Of a stretch of 64,000 nucleotides of DNA, positions 36,388 to 46,703 are shown piece by piece. The DNA is from Antedon bifida. Its lineage: Eukaryota; Echinodermata; Crinoidea; Comatulida; Antedonidae. Position 1 is the first letter of the stretch. Every line of letters begins with the position of its first letter. The position numbers and the translations under genes were made by a program. The notes under the pieces are model-generated. The model was given only the letters and a program-made list of their open reading frames with translations, was not told where the DNA came from and made no database searches. The stretch lies in contig OY727097.1 in assembly GCA_963402885.1 (NCBI GenBank), forward strand, positions 27,521,401 to 27,585,400, written 5' to 3'.

Positions 36388-36810
36388 ATTCAATTCAATT
36401 CAATTCAATTCAAAGTAACATTTATTTTCTTCAAATAAACAGTATACAAAATTGTGTAAAGAAAGGTAATATGAATGAAGAAGGCATGTTCAAAAAAGCA
36501 AAAAGCTTGTGGCAGACATGCCCAAACAAAGACAAGATTTAAACAACACGGAAAATAAATAAATTAACATAACTAAAAAAATAATTTAGGTATAAATTAA
36601 GAATTCATTCGTCTTCTTGTTACTCATCATAATAATTATTATCATAAAATGTAATATAATAAAAATTAATACTTGGATGTGAAATATCTTTTAAGTTTAA
36701 ATGAAAAGCTTTTCTTAGATACAGCATCTTTAATATTTGAAGGTAGTTTGTTCCATAGTTTAGGTCCACTAAATCTTATGTTATATTGAAATGACCTCTG
36801 AGCTCCTTAA
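36388..36810 (-). mobile_element. LINE 3' fragment with (GAATT)n tail
   Basis: On the - strand 36666-36810 encodes the end of a LINE reverse transcriptase, with NIRFSGPKLWNKLPSNIKD and a stop at 36666-36668. The IR.SGPKLWN.LP pattern is typical of the C-terminus of CR1/Jockey-type ORF2 proteins. It is followed by about 250 bases of AT-rich 3' UTR and a pentanucleotide tail (GAATT repeated, 36388-36412). Strongly 5'-truncated, so dead. Confidence 0.75.
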
Positions 36811-37096
36811 GGATGGTCTTAAAGATGACATCACCAATTCCACCATTTCTACTATTCATCATACATGTGTTGAAAGACTTCACCTGCTATTTAGGTCTTG
36901 AAAACATAATTTATAAAATTGAAAGATTGGGTCGTGTTTAGGGTCATCTTATAACCGCATTTGAACTTGTTCTTTCATACTTTCACTTTCTGTCAATTCA
37001 GTATTTTGAGTGAAATCTAGGCATACTCATGTCATTATTCGTAATTTTGCCCAGATTTTTCATTCATTTTCATCTGCAGTGTTGTTCTACCAAAAG

Positions 37097-37167
37097 TTTA
37101 GTCTATTTTGTGCCTAGTTTACCTGGATAAACCGACAATAGCCTATTCTCCTCAAAGAGCAAGAAAG
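37097..37167 (+). repeat. dispersed repeat E, copy 3
   Basis: TTTAGTCTATTTTGTGCCTA, then TTTACCTGGATAAACCGACA, then AGCCTATTCTCCTCAAAGAG. Confidence 0.6.
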
Positions 37168-37438
37168 AATGTGAAATATTTATTGAAAACCAGTCTCCAC
37201 AAAGTGGTGTAGTTCATTGGCCATTTTCATAATTTTAAACAAATTAGGGCGCAAGAAAATGGCAACCTTTCACCAGTTTTGCGTGAGCTTAGTTGACTCT
37301 ACACAGGAAGCAAATGTTGGGTTAAAAAATTATCATTGGAAACAAAACCACATTGAAATCTTCCATACATTGTATGACATTTTTCCTCTGGTATTACTTA
37401 CAGAAAAACGTGAGATTACTAAAGAATTTACCACAGAT

Positions 37439-39583
37439 CAGTGGGAAAGCCACTTCGCGTTTTGACCGTTAAATCGTGTAAAATCGACTTACTTCCGCAT
37501 TGACGATTTTGAAGCGCCACCTATCGTTGAAAACTGAAACCACGATTTTTCGTCGCCTAGCAAATAAGTGCTGTTTTATTTTAAGCTCTCATGAATATTT
37601 AAGAACCGCCCAACATTACCTATTATGGTAAAAGCATTTCCTAATAAGTATAATTGGATAACCAATCGGTTTCCTTTAAAGAAACCGAAGCTAATACAAT
37701 ACATTCGGCGACTGAAGTCGGGACTCGTGAAATTTATAAATGTGGTACGATTTGACTACTGTTTTGTTGTCCATTTTCTGAATAGTCGGAGGTGCGTCCC
37801 AACAAATTAAAAAAATTATAATCAATTGTTTTATCAAGAATAATATTAGTTTAATCGAGTATGATATATTTCTATCCTGTTCAAAATTTGTTTTTCGAAA
37901 GGTAGGTACATTTTCTAGCTGTGAACGTGGTTCCGGCAACGCGAGACACGTGTGTCAGTATAGGCGATAGCGAGACGTGTGTTGTACTGTGTTGATGCTG
38001 ATTTTATAGTCGTTAAGTTGTACTGATTACGAGTATCATTGGTCCTGGCCGGCCTAGCCTGGTGATCTGATCCCCACCAAAAATACTTTTTTTCAATCAG
38101 TATTAATATTATTATTTTATTTTTCATTTATTATTTGATTTATTAGTCTCAATAGATGCCTAGCTAGGCTACTAGTAGGCCTAGATTTATATAAATAATA
38201 ATAGTAAATACTGTAATTTAAATAATATAATAAAATACAGCCCCCATTTTACTTTTTAGGCCATCATATAATAATTATATATACAACCAGACATTAATAT
38301 TTTTATTTAATAAAATTTATTATTTTTTCTGACACTTTCAGGAATCGTTGATGATGCAGAGTTCTTTGTCTTTGTGACTTCAAATTGAGAGTGAAGTGAA
38401 TAAAAAGATGACACCGGTACCTACCGACATTGTCATAGTTACCCAAACTATAATTTAATAATTTAAAACAAAATGTTGAATTACAAATACAAATATATGT
38501 ATGTTGCAGAGGATTTAGATGAATTACAATACAAATGTTTTATGTTGAATGCAAACCTACTACACTATACTCTGTAAATTATGTTATTATTGTCATGTGG
38601 TAGACCTTAAAAATTAAATATTTATTGTATGTTAGGCCTATATTATATTTTATTAATACTGTATTACTATTAGTTTGTATTATACAGTACTAGTTTGTAC
38701 ATGTTTTTACCAAAAAAAATGAATAAATAATTTGTTATTCAATCTAATTGCTTGTTTGTTCATCAATAACAAAACAATTGTAAGCAAGTATATAACAGTT
38801 CTTGTTAGCCGGTTATTTCAGGTCATATTATTAATATTAGCTAGGCTCGACGCGCCCGATCACAACGTCACTAAGTGACTTTCCGCCCCTGGAACAATCG
38901 CTCGCTAAATAGGGCTAGGCCTCGGACTCGTATAAAAGCTATTATAATAGTTATGATAAATATTCCTCAAATAAAATGTATATTGTGATAAATAAACAAG
39001 TAATAATATACGTTGTATTGGAATGTATTTATTTATATGAATTCTTATACGCGGACAATTATAAACATCGCGTATATCGTTCGCTATAAATAAATTCATA
39101 AATACGATGACGATGTGTTTACAAAATGGCGGTTTCGCTAGTTTTCGATGGAACAAATAGAGGTACCTTTAGTTTGAATAGTCGGAGCTGCATCCCAACC
39201 ACCGAATTTTGTATCTTAATATCGTATTCTGTAGATTATTAATTTTTCTAACAGGGATTTTAAATTCAGGACTGTTCAATTTTTCTAAATATTTTATTTT
39301 AACGCTTTTCTAGGGTACAATTTCGGAAAATAGACATTGGTTGATTTTGCCGTTAAATTACAGATTATCGTTTTGTTCAAATACATTTAATTTTACATGA
39401 CAATATATTAAAACCATTTATGAATTTATTTCACTAACAATATTTTTCCGATAATCAGCTAAATTTACAAATATTGTGTTTTTCCAACACCCTAAAATTT
39501 AGCAATTTTGAACTAAATTAGAAAAGTAGGGCGCCCTCTCCAAGTCGAAATTTGACACGATTTGTCGACTGGCTTTCCCACTG
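37439..39583. mobile_element. DNA transposon, 2145 bp, CAGTGGGAAAGCCA ends
   Basis: The left end (CAGTGGGAAAGCCACTTCG, then AAATCGTGTAAAATCGACTT) and the reversed right end (CAGTGGGAAAGCCAGTCG, then AAATCGTGTCAAATTTCGAC) form terminal inverted repeats of about 45 bp with small indels. AGAT flanks both sides (37435-37438 and 39584-39587), a possible 4-bp target duplication. A direct repeat (TGAATAGTCGGAG, then TGC.TCCCAAC) lies at 37779 and 39175. No complete transposase is present, so it is non-autonomous or decayed. The CAGTG start recalls hAT ends, but a 4-bp duplication does not fit hAT; the superfamily is open. Confidence 0.75.
38342..38388 (+). CDS. possible terminal exon inside the 2.1-kb transposon
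   Basis: An acceptor (ctgacactttcag) is followed by an open frame IVDDAEFFVFVTSN and a stop, with AATAAA 11-12 bases later (38400). It may be the last exon of a decayed transposon gene. It is very short and the frame is chosen by eye. Confidence 0.2.
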
Positions 39584-40793
39584 AGATGTAACATGTTGCA
39601 GTGTCATCTATTATAATTTATATATTGTGAAATAAAGACATAATACAGATCTGTATTGGTAGTCATAAATTGTAAAATTCCACATTTTACAGTGAAACTT
39701 TTGATTCACACAGTGGATTTTGGTTTCTTGTGAATTTGTACTTTTGATCTTTAGTTTTTGTTGTCTTGGTTCATTCATTTTACCATGTGAATATAGGTAA
39801 CTTTTGGATTTTGTTTCCAAACCTATTTGTATGAGAAATGATGGACCGATAACGTCTACTGCTACGCAGCACCTCAAATACATTATACATGGGATGAATC
39901 TTTCAATATAGAATGTATTTTCTTAATCAAGTGCTTTTCAAAAACGGATTCAAAATCGACATTTTCTCTTATTTCAGAAAAATGAAAACTCAAAATGTGA
40001 CGCAAATACTTTGTACTTTTTTTATGAAGTTATTTTTAGTAAACAAAGTTGAGAGTTTCAACAATAACTCCAATTTTTTCTGAAATTGTTGCTTACCCAC
40101 ACACAGTTTTTATGATCTTGTACTGTTATATTATATTGTAGATTTAAATTTATTAATATTTCAATTTTGTTGTGTTTCTCTTTAAATCAATCATTTTTAT
40201 TATAAATATCATATAACCCTCTACATATTTATGTATGTATTTGATTCTGTTTATACGATTTTATTTTGGACAAGAGTGCACTATACAACAGTAATGAAAA
40301 CGTATCCTTTTCCACTAGTATTGAGTTCACACTGTTGATTGATGGCAGCTAAGATTTATACATGGTTTCACATTGTTTACTTTGGTATTTTGACTTTAGA
40401 AATATGCAAGTGATTTATGTTGTAAGAATATTGAATTGTAAATCATAAATGATGATGATCCTCTATTAGTGATATCTGTGCAGTGTGCATCATGTGTTTT
40501 GTAAGAGTTTAAAGCTGTTTTCACATCATTCCCAGGTTTTGGCCGATGCCCTGAGAAAAATATCGTGGAAAATGGATTCAGTTGTAAATTCGTACGATTT
40601 GAATCTATACCTGATTTGGGCTCCAAATTCATAGCAATAGATCAAGAAGCCATTTATTTTCTGAAATCGTACGATTTTTTTTCTTTCGTCCAATCAGCAG
40701 TAAGCATGAATTACCTCACATTAAATGACCATGAATGAGCTTAGCTGTCCAATCCTCAAATTAGAAAATAGTATTTGGCTTTATGCATACTGT
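39584..40793. other. intron, no gene seen
   Basis: AT-rich. Open frames on the - strand (39611-39883, 40396-40632) show no family likeness. Confidence 0.35.
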
Positions 40794-40855
40794 TACGTAG
40801 CTTCTTACCAGGATAAACAGATAATAGACTATTCCCCTCAGAGAGTAGGATAAAC
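40794..40855 (+). repeat. dispersed repeat E, copy 4 (diverged)
   Basis: CTTCTTACCAGGATAAACAG followed by TAATAGACTATTCCCCTCAG aligns with copy 3. Confidence 0.5.
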
Positions 40856-41077
40856 TTGAAAATCAGAAAATGTTGGTTTGTGTAATATAGTTAGTAGCCT
40901 AAAGCTAGAGTTGAACCCAGTGTTCTAGGATTATAAAACCATTATGACAACTACCAAAATATGTGCCAGAAAACCTTGATATTGAACTACGACCTCGAGA
41001 AAACAGACTCTACATTAGGCCAAAAAAAATAAATAACCGGTCTCTGGTCAGACCTGATTTTCAGAAATGATGCGGCG

Positions 41078-41107
41078 ATGCGGTTTTTTTTTTTTTTTTT
41101 TTTTTTT
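41078..41107. repeat. poly(T) tract
   Basis: About 27 consecutive T in + orientation, bounded by GATGCGG and ACAGATGG. It may mark the poly(A) tail of an old - strand retrocopy, but no recognisable body follows. Confidence 0.7.
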
Positions 41108-41422
41108 ACAGATGGTACAGAAAAGGTAAGGGTTAGGGCTTTTTAGTTAATTTAGTATGCTAAAAATCAATATGCGAGGCGAATTGTCTGTAGTGGAGCA
41201 TTTTTAAATGATTCAACTTCAACTACTACTTTACTTAAAGTCATATATGTTTTAATATACATTCATTTAAAACTGACAAGTAGACATTTTATAATAAAGA
41301 TATCTTCTGTGATGTATGATCATACTGTAAGTATATATAGAAAATTAAAACTACCAGCAATGATTCATTTAGTCAATGTATACATTATATTGTGACTGGA
41401 ATAAAGATGTGTGTTAATCTAT

Positions 41423-43261
41423 TTATTGTTTGTCTAACTTTCTTTTTCTTTTAACAATGGTCTGCTTATTTGGAATTGCTTTGCAAGTGTGACATATTGG
41501 GTAAATGTTTTGAACTTGGGGTCCAGTCAGTAAATCATCTCCCGATGCACAATGACAGCAAACTGCTGCAAACACCCCAGAAGAATAGTAGGTAACCTCA
41601 ACTGGCTGAACACATTGCAAATCTTTCCTGATGAATACTATCTTCAAAATGGACTCTTCCTCAGGCTCTAAATTATCTGGCACAAAGTCTGCAAGATCTG
41701 TTCCACAAGTGTAGTCTAGTTGACTTAGAGCTGCTTCCAACTGATCTAGCTGCTCCTTTTTTAGCTTTCGTGCTGCATGCATGACTCTTGGTTTACTGCA
41801 CTCTTGACAAGAAACAGTTTTTTTCACACGTGCCGATGTCTGTGCCGATGGATTAAATGGTAATCCATGGCCTGTCTTTTTACCTTCTTTGAGTGACGGG
41901 CGGTCACATTCAGTTGTTGGAGTTCCATAGATCTCTGTAAACCCCTTGTAGTGTATTCCATCAGCTGCCATGATAGGATCAGGCAGAAAGTGAAGGTCTT
42001 TAAATACACTTTCTGTGAGCCTTGGGGGTTTGTGGAAACCACATTCAGGATCCGAACATTTGAGAACACAAAAACTGTAGTGTCTTAGTTGGCAGTGCTT
42101 TTCAAAAAAGTTTTTAAGACTATCAGATTTTTTCAGGTCCTTCATGGTAGCATTTTGAGGCAACTGTGCATCGATTTTGAGGACATGGTTGTGATGGCCA
42201 TCCATATCATCTGTTGTGGCAGGTGTAAATGATCTAAATGGAACACCCTTTAACTTTAATTGCCTGAATAATGATGATATTAGGCAGATGGTGTCTTGAA
42301 GGCCATCAGACAGTGAACCTTTGAGAGCTGGATGGGTTGTAGCAGCTGAACGGATGTCTGCAACACTATTGCATTTAGCAAGCAAAGCCTCCATCTCTGG
42401 TGAAAGTTTTTGGCGCATAACTCCTACAGCTTGCAAGGCTAAATTCAAAATTGACATGATACGCTCACATGGATTTTTCCAAGAATGGCCTGGAGGAGTT
42501 CGTGCTGCAATGACTGCATCAAAATCACCTTCAAGAAAAGCTGAAATGAGTGATAGTTGTACAGAGAGATAATTTACTCGGTGGTCAGGACCGCCATCTG
42601 AATACAAAAACAACACTTCCTTCAATGGTTTTTCGCCTTCTTTGAGCATACTCATAAGCTCAGTGGCATGGCGTAAGGGCGAAGAAGACTGAAATACTGA
42701 ATCCTTCAAGGCAGTGTAGACTTGACCTTGGTAAAAACTTCCCTCTATAGTCTCAGGGATGTCAAGTCGAAGGGCTACACTTGGTGTTAAAGTTTGCTTT
42801 GTAAAATCATGATCAGACACTTCGAAAGACTGATTTAGGCCTATCAAAACCTTCTTCCCCCTCTCAACGGCAGCGACTGGGTGTCCTGGCTCACCTACTT
42901 TTATTTTGTGTTTATCGTCAACACACAGCATTTCTGAGTGATCTCGCAGCTTAACAGCCATCTCCTTTTGATATCTAAAAATAGCAGATGCATAATGAGT
43001 GTCTTGATGTTCTTTGCGCAATTGCCTTTGCTGTATCATGAATTTAATTTTGAGGCGTCCTGTGTACTGCAGTGATGCCTTTGATGTTGGGTTTTTTGGC
43101 CAGAACTGTAAGCGAAGCCACTGTGGTGATGGTATGGGTACTTCTGGAGGACACACCTTTGAAACACATTCAAGTAAATTTGGAACAGACATGGCTGTTG
43201 CCAAGTATGTTACAGTTCCATGTCGTCTCTCCTGTACTGCAGTTTCTACAACATTCTCCAT
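41423..43261 (-). CDS. DDE-transposase-like protein, C-terminal 612 codons
   Basis: The largest open frame in the window, read from 43261 down to a stop at 41423-41425; AATAAA overlaps the stop. Likely catalytic acids are Asp115 or Asp116 (LCVDDKHKIKVG), Asp222 (LFLYSDGGPDHR) and Glu266 (PGHSWKNPCERIMS); the NP.E motif before the last acid parallels many cut-and-paste transposases. Residues 350-360 hold DDMDGHHNH. Near the C-terminus is a Cys/His cluster (CCHCASGDDLL...YPICHTC), probably zinc binding, and a basic tail. The Met at 43261 is not the true start: the frame stays open to about 43336, where a frameshift joins it to an upstream part. The family seems multi-copy in invertebrate genomes (recollection); I cannot name it. 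DNA binding and transposition are inferred. Confidence 0.7.
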   Translation of the reverse strand: MENVVETAVQERRHGTVTYLATAMSVPNLLECVSKVCPPEVPIPSPQWLRLQFWPKNPTSKASLQYTGRLKIKFMIQQRQLRKEHQDTHYASAIFRYQKEMAVKLRDHSEMLCVDDKHKIKVGEPGHPVAAVERGKKVLIGLNQSFEVSDHDFTKQTLTPSVALRLDIPETIEGSFYQGQVYTALKDSVFQSSSPLRHATELMSMLKEGEKPLKEVLFLYSDGGPDHRVNYLSVQLSLISAFLEGDFDAVIAARTPPGHSWKNPCERIMSILNLALQAVGVMRQKLSPEMEALLAKCNSVADIRSAATTHPALKGSLSDGLQDTICLISSLFRQLKLKGVPFRSFTPATTDDMDGHHNHVLKIDAQLPQNATMKDLKKSDSLKNFFEKHCQLRHYSFCVLKCSDPECGFHKPPRLTESVFKDLHFLPDPIMAADGIHYKGFTEIYGTPTTECDRPSLKEGKKTGHGLPFNPSAQTSARVKKTVSCQECSKPRVMHAARKLKKEQLDQLEAALSQLDYTCGTDLADFVPDNLEPEEESILKIVFIRKDLQCVQPVEVTYYSSGVFAAVCCHCASGDDLLTGPQVQNIYPICHTCKAIPNKQTIVKRKRKLDKQ

Positions 43262-43335
43262 ATATTTTTCAACTTCATTCCAAAAGGGCTCATACTTGGA
43301 TGGTCTACCTGGATTGTGTTCCCTGAGGTCAGTTA

Positions 43336-43464
43336 CATGTCTGGATCACCAAGCTGAAGAAACTGTTTAACTCGTTTGTCTAAAGCAGCAGTATCTGTAT
43401 CATGTGCAGATGTCCAATCACCCGTGAGCCTCTTATACATTTCCCGAAGATAATATGGTTTGAC
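43336..43464 (-). pseudogene. upstream part of the same transposase-like gene, broken by a frameshift
   Basis: Reading down from 43464 the frame gives VKPYYLREMYKRLTGDWTSA and on to LQLGDPDM, then a stop (43333-43335). One frame over, from 43336, the sequence continues VTDLREHNPGRPSKYEPFW straight into the 612-codon frame. A single lost base near 43336 explains this. The left side abuts the poly(A) of a LINE; a TAA lies immediately before the Val codon, so exon 2 starts at or just beyond that point. Confidence 0.7.
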
Positions 43465-43470
43465 TTATAT

Positions 43471-44495
43471 TTTTTTTTTTTTTTTTTTATATTTCGGTAT
43501 CTTTATTCATCAAATAAGTATATACATAAAACAATTCATGGCAGTATAAACTGAATTGCGAACTGAGTAGTTAAATACATTATACAAAATATACAGAATT
43601 AAACAAAATGAGCAAAATGAAGATTAATACAATAGTTAAGTTACGGTACATAGTCAATTAATTAGTAGAAAAATATCTTTAAAAATATATAATGTTTAAA
43701 TGTATAAAAATAAATAAATATAGTTTTCATTTTCATTCTTTTTCGTTCATTCATTTAGTAATTTAACCATTGATGGTATAGGGGAGCATTGGAATCGTTT
43801 AGTTCTACATTTATATTCTTTGTATTTAAGTGATTTTCGCATATTCATGTTATGTGTTTTATTGTTTAGTGGGAACCATTCACTAAATCTATTGTTTTGT
43901 ACACATTTGTGAGCAAAATTGGCACAAAGCAGGTCACGGCGGTCTGACAAACGTTCAAAGCCTAACTCAGTCAGGGCCGCATCGTATGATGTATAGTTCT
44001 CATACCCTATTATACACCTACAAGCCCTTTTCTGGACGCGTTCAATCAGGTTGGATTGTGCGTGGGTTATACCAAAATGCCAAACTGGGGCGGCGTATTC
44101 TAAAACGGGTCTGATGTAGACCTTAAATACAATGGACAGCTCTTCCTTATTGAAACCACTTAGCTTAAGAAGTCTCAACATGAATAGTTTTTGGTTCCCC
44201 TTCTTAACTATTTCATTTGTATTGCTCTCCCATCTAAGATTATTATCAATCACGACACCTAGTAATTTGACTTTATCAGCAAGTGGTAACACAGTACCAT
44301 TAATTGTGAAATTCCGGTCTGGAAGTAAGTGGCGGCCAAAGAAAACTTGGAATATTTGGCATTTGGCGGGGTTTAGTTTCAATTTGTTATCGGACGCCCA
44401 TTGGGAGAGTATATTGATGGAATTTTGAATTATACTATTCTCCCATGGCTTAATTTTTTCCCCTGTGTGGAAAACACATTTGTGGTGGCCTAATG
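43471..44495 (-). mobile_element. 5'-truncated LINE (non-LTR retrotransposon), CR1/Jockey-like
   Basis: On the - strand the last part of a reverse transcriptase ORF is present (from about 44495, intact to the stop near 43747). Typical motifs are seen in order: LNPAKCQIF, LLGVVIDNNLRW, RPVLEYAAPVWH and IERVQKRACRCI. The YADD catalytic box lies upstream of the truncation and is absent. A 3' UTR of about 270 bases follows, ending in a run of about 19 A (43471-43490). No target-site duplication was convincing. The fingers and palm, endonuclease and ORF1 are all missing, so it cannot move. Confidence 0.85.
43747..44382 (-). pseudogene. reverse transcriptase C-terminal fragment (within the LINE)
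   Basis: 211 codons from an internal Met; the open frame extends upstream to about 44495 (GEKIKPWENSIIQNSINI). It corresponds to the thumb and C-terminal region of a non-LTR RT. Missing YADD and all upstream domains. Confidence 0.8.
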
Positions 44496-44782
44496 ATCAT
44501 AGAAGATTGGCTATTTCAAGAGTTTTTTCACTTTTTATTGTCCATTTAATACATTCTTATGAGCCATAATAAAAAAATATATAGCCTAGGCTAGGTTTAA
44601 ACTTCATAAACAATCAGAGTAAATTGGGATCATAAAGCCTAGCCTAGGCCATCAATGCATGAAATAGGACTAGGCTCACACACATAACGACTAGGCCTGG
44701 CCCTGGCCCTAATTCGTTTTTTGTAGTATGTAAATCAATACTGAATGACTAATGAAGTATATGCTAGGCCTATCCTATTTAC
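44496..44782 (-). other. remaining intron 1 of the transposase-like gene
   Basis: Between the exon-1 donor (GT at 44782-44781 on the - strand, CAG then gtaaat) and the LINE. No coding sequence. It contains several 'taggcctagg' words. Confidence 0.5.
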
Positions 44783-45472
44783 CTGTTCTAAAATGTTAAA
44801 CAGCAGTTGAGACTTTGTTTCTAACTCATCATGTCTGAGTCGCTGTATCAAATGCTTATGCTTCCCTGGATTATTGTATCCAGTATATAAATCAAAAATA
44901 GCAGGAATTGCACATTGTTGCTGTTCCATTTTAGGACGATGTGGATCAAGCATCCACAAAACATCACACAAGACGCCAACAAAATGTTCTCCGATATTAA
45001 TGTTTGCTTTTGACCATCCTAGGCCACCGGCTCGTAAGAAAGCAATTATAGAATTATAAAGCTCAAACTTTGCATTTTTTCGTGTTGTGTCACGGCAGCT
45101 GGGCAGGCACTTTTCTTTTGCATTGTTCATCAAAAGTTCAAACGCATTCGTTGCCTCAACAGCAGGCGTATTTTCTTGGATAATTTCTAAAACAAATTTA
45201 AAATATTTACCAAACTCAAGACAATCGGTAACGTTAACATTGAGAGGTATACTTTGGAAAAATCCGACCGGTGACGATCCGACCATCGCTATGACTTTCG
45301 ATCTAGGTGTAGTAGGCCTAGCAGTAGCAGAATCAAGATCGTCATCAGTAGTACATTTGGCTATTTCAGATTCGTAAATACTTCCCAAACTTGCCGTGCC
45401 ATCACATGATATGATGCCAAAAGGTTTAATAATTTTAATGCCACAGACAATCGAAACAGAAATAAGTGGCAT
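44783..45472 (-). CDS. DDE-transposase-like protein, N-terminal exon (230 codons)
   Basis: The open frame starts MPLISVSIVCGIKIIKPFGI and runs 230 codons to a donor (GAACAG, then gtaaat), ending phase 0. Within it are DVLWMLDPHRPKMEQQQ and FDLYTGYNNPGKHKHLIQRL, which I recall from the N-terminal part of the same invertebrate protein family as the 612-codon frame. Orientation, order and family agree, so it is exon 1 of that gene. The next exon should begin near 43464, but a LINE lies directly at that junction. Unspliced, the frame continues to a stop at 44735. Confidence 0.6.
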
Positions 45473-46703
45473 TTTATTGTTTTTCTATACTGTAGGCCTA
45501 GCCTACTTCAATGTCCATTTCACAAACAGCACTGTAATACGACACGCTGCTCCAGCAGTCTGTCACACATACTCTCACCGACCGGCGCGTCATGTCACCG
45601 CGTTCCTAATCCTAGAGAGCATGCATGCAGCAGATATAGCCGGCCGACCCTCCCAATCAAGTCCAGGCTCGTCCGGTCCCCGCCGCCGGGACGATAGACA
45701 GTTGTTGCGCGAACGATTGATAAAAGTTTAGAAAATTTCATGGATAGGTGGCGCTGTTGTATGAAAAAAAAAACGTTGACGCGCAAGGTCTAAATCGACG
45801 CGCGCGCAGACCAGAGACCGTTTATTTATTTTTTTTGGCCTTATTCTGATACCTTTATTTAACTTTAAGTAAATCAATGTGTCCTGCTTCTGGCATGTGT
45901 ATAGTACTATCTTTTGATGAAATTATCTAGGCAATCTTGTTCATATTATTGATTTTTTGAATGTCAAATACCTATTATTGTTTAAAAGAACCCAATCCGA
46001 TTTACTTGTATCCATGAAGGTTACAATTTAAAGCGGAATGATTAATCACTTTGAATACAATAGAAGACTTTGTAAAGGTATTTATTTTGATTTAAAATCA
46101 ATATTTCTAATTAAAAAATTCTATCTGTATTCATTTATAAATAAACTGTTTTGAATGGTATACCTCAAATATTAAATTAAAAGTACAGAAAATACAGTTT
46201 TTATTAAATAAATGTATAGGTAGGTCATTTGGGATGTAGGTTAGTTGATGACTTGATCTTAATTAAGCTAATTTATTCATGGATGCATGTTTCGCATTTT
46301 AACTAGTAGTTAGTCATATGACAGCATGACAGTAGAGAAACTGATTTATAACTTAAAGATATCTAGGGTTGCAACATGATGTCGTACGACCCTTGATTGA
46401 CCTTTTAATCAAGACACAAGTCATATGTCATGTGATGGAAATCTATATTAAATGAATTCACATGTTTTCCTCATCTGCACAGAAGTATTGTCATGGTGAT
46501 GATATTCCTAAAAGTGTTTTTAATCGATACTATGTTCTGTATTTGATGGGTACAAACTGTCAAAATATTAAATTTATTATATTATATTAATATTTATTTA
46601 TACCCATGAATATAAATAGGTATTTGATACTAGTATGTGAGTTATATAAAGAATGCCTTATAAAACAAAAAAGGTTTGAAGATTGCTAGTACATGTCTGC
46701 TAT
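45473..46703. other. upstream flank of the transposase-like gene; no gene seen
   Basis: 45550-45830 is richer in G, C and CpG than its surroundings (gcgcgcgc near 45800) and may hold the promoter or the end of the mobile unit. The remainder is AT-rich. No terminal inverted repeat partner for the 41.4-kb side was found by eye. Confidence 0.35.

Noticed and set aside
37217-37465. 82-codon open frame (contains MATFHQFCVSLVDSTQE)
   Set aside because: It runs into the left end of the 2.1-kb transposon and has no recognisable domain.
42321-42572. Open frames antisense to the 612-codon gene (also 41824-42069, 43014-43370, 43072-43326)
   Set aside because: Shadows of the real coding frame.
44132-44428. 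98-codon + strand open frame
   Set aside because: Antisense shadow of the LINE reverse transcriptase.
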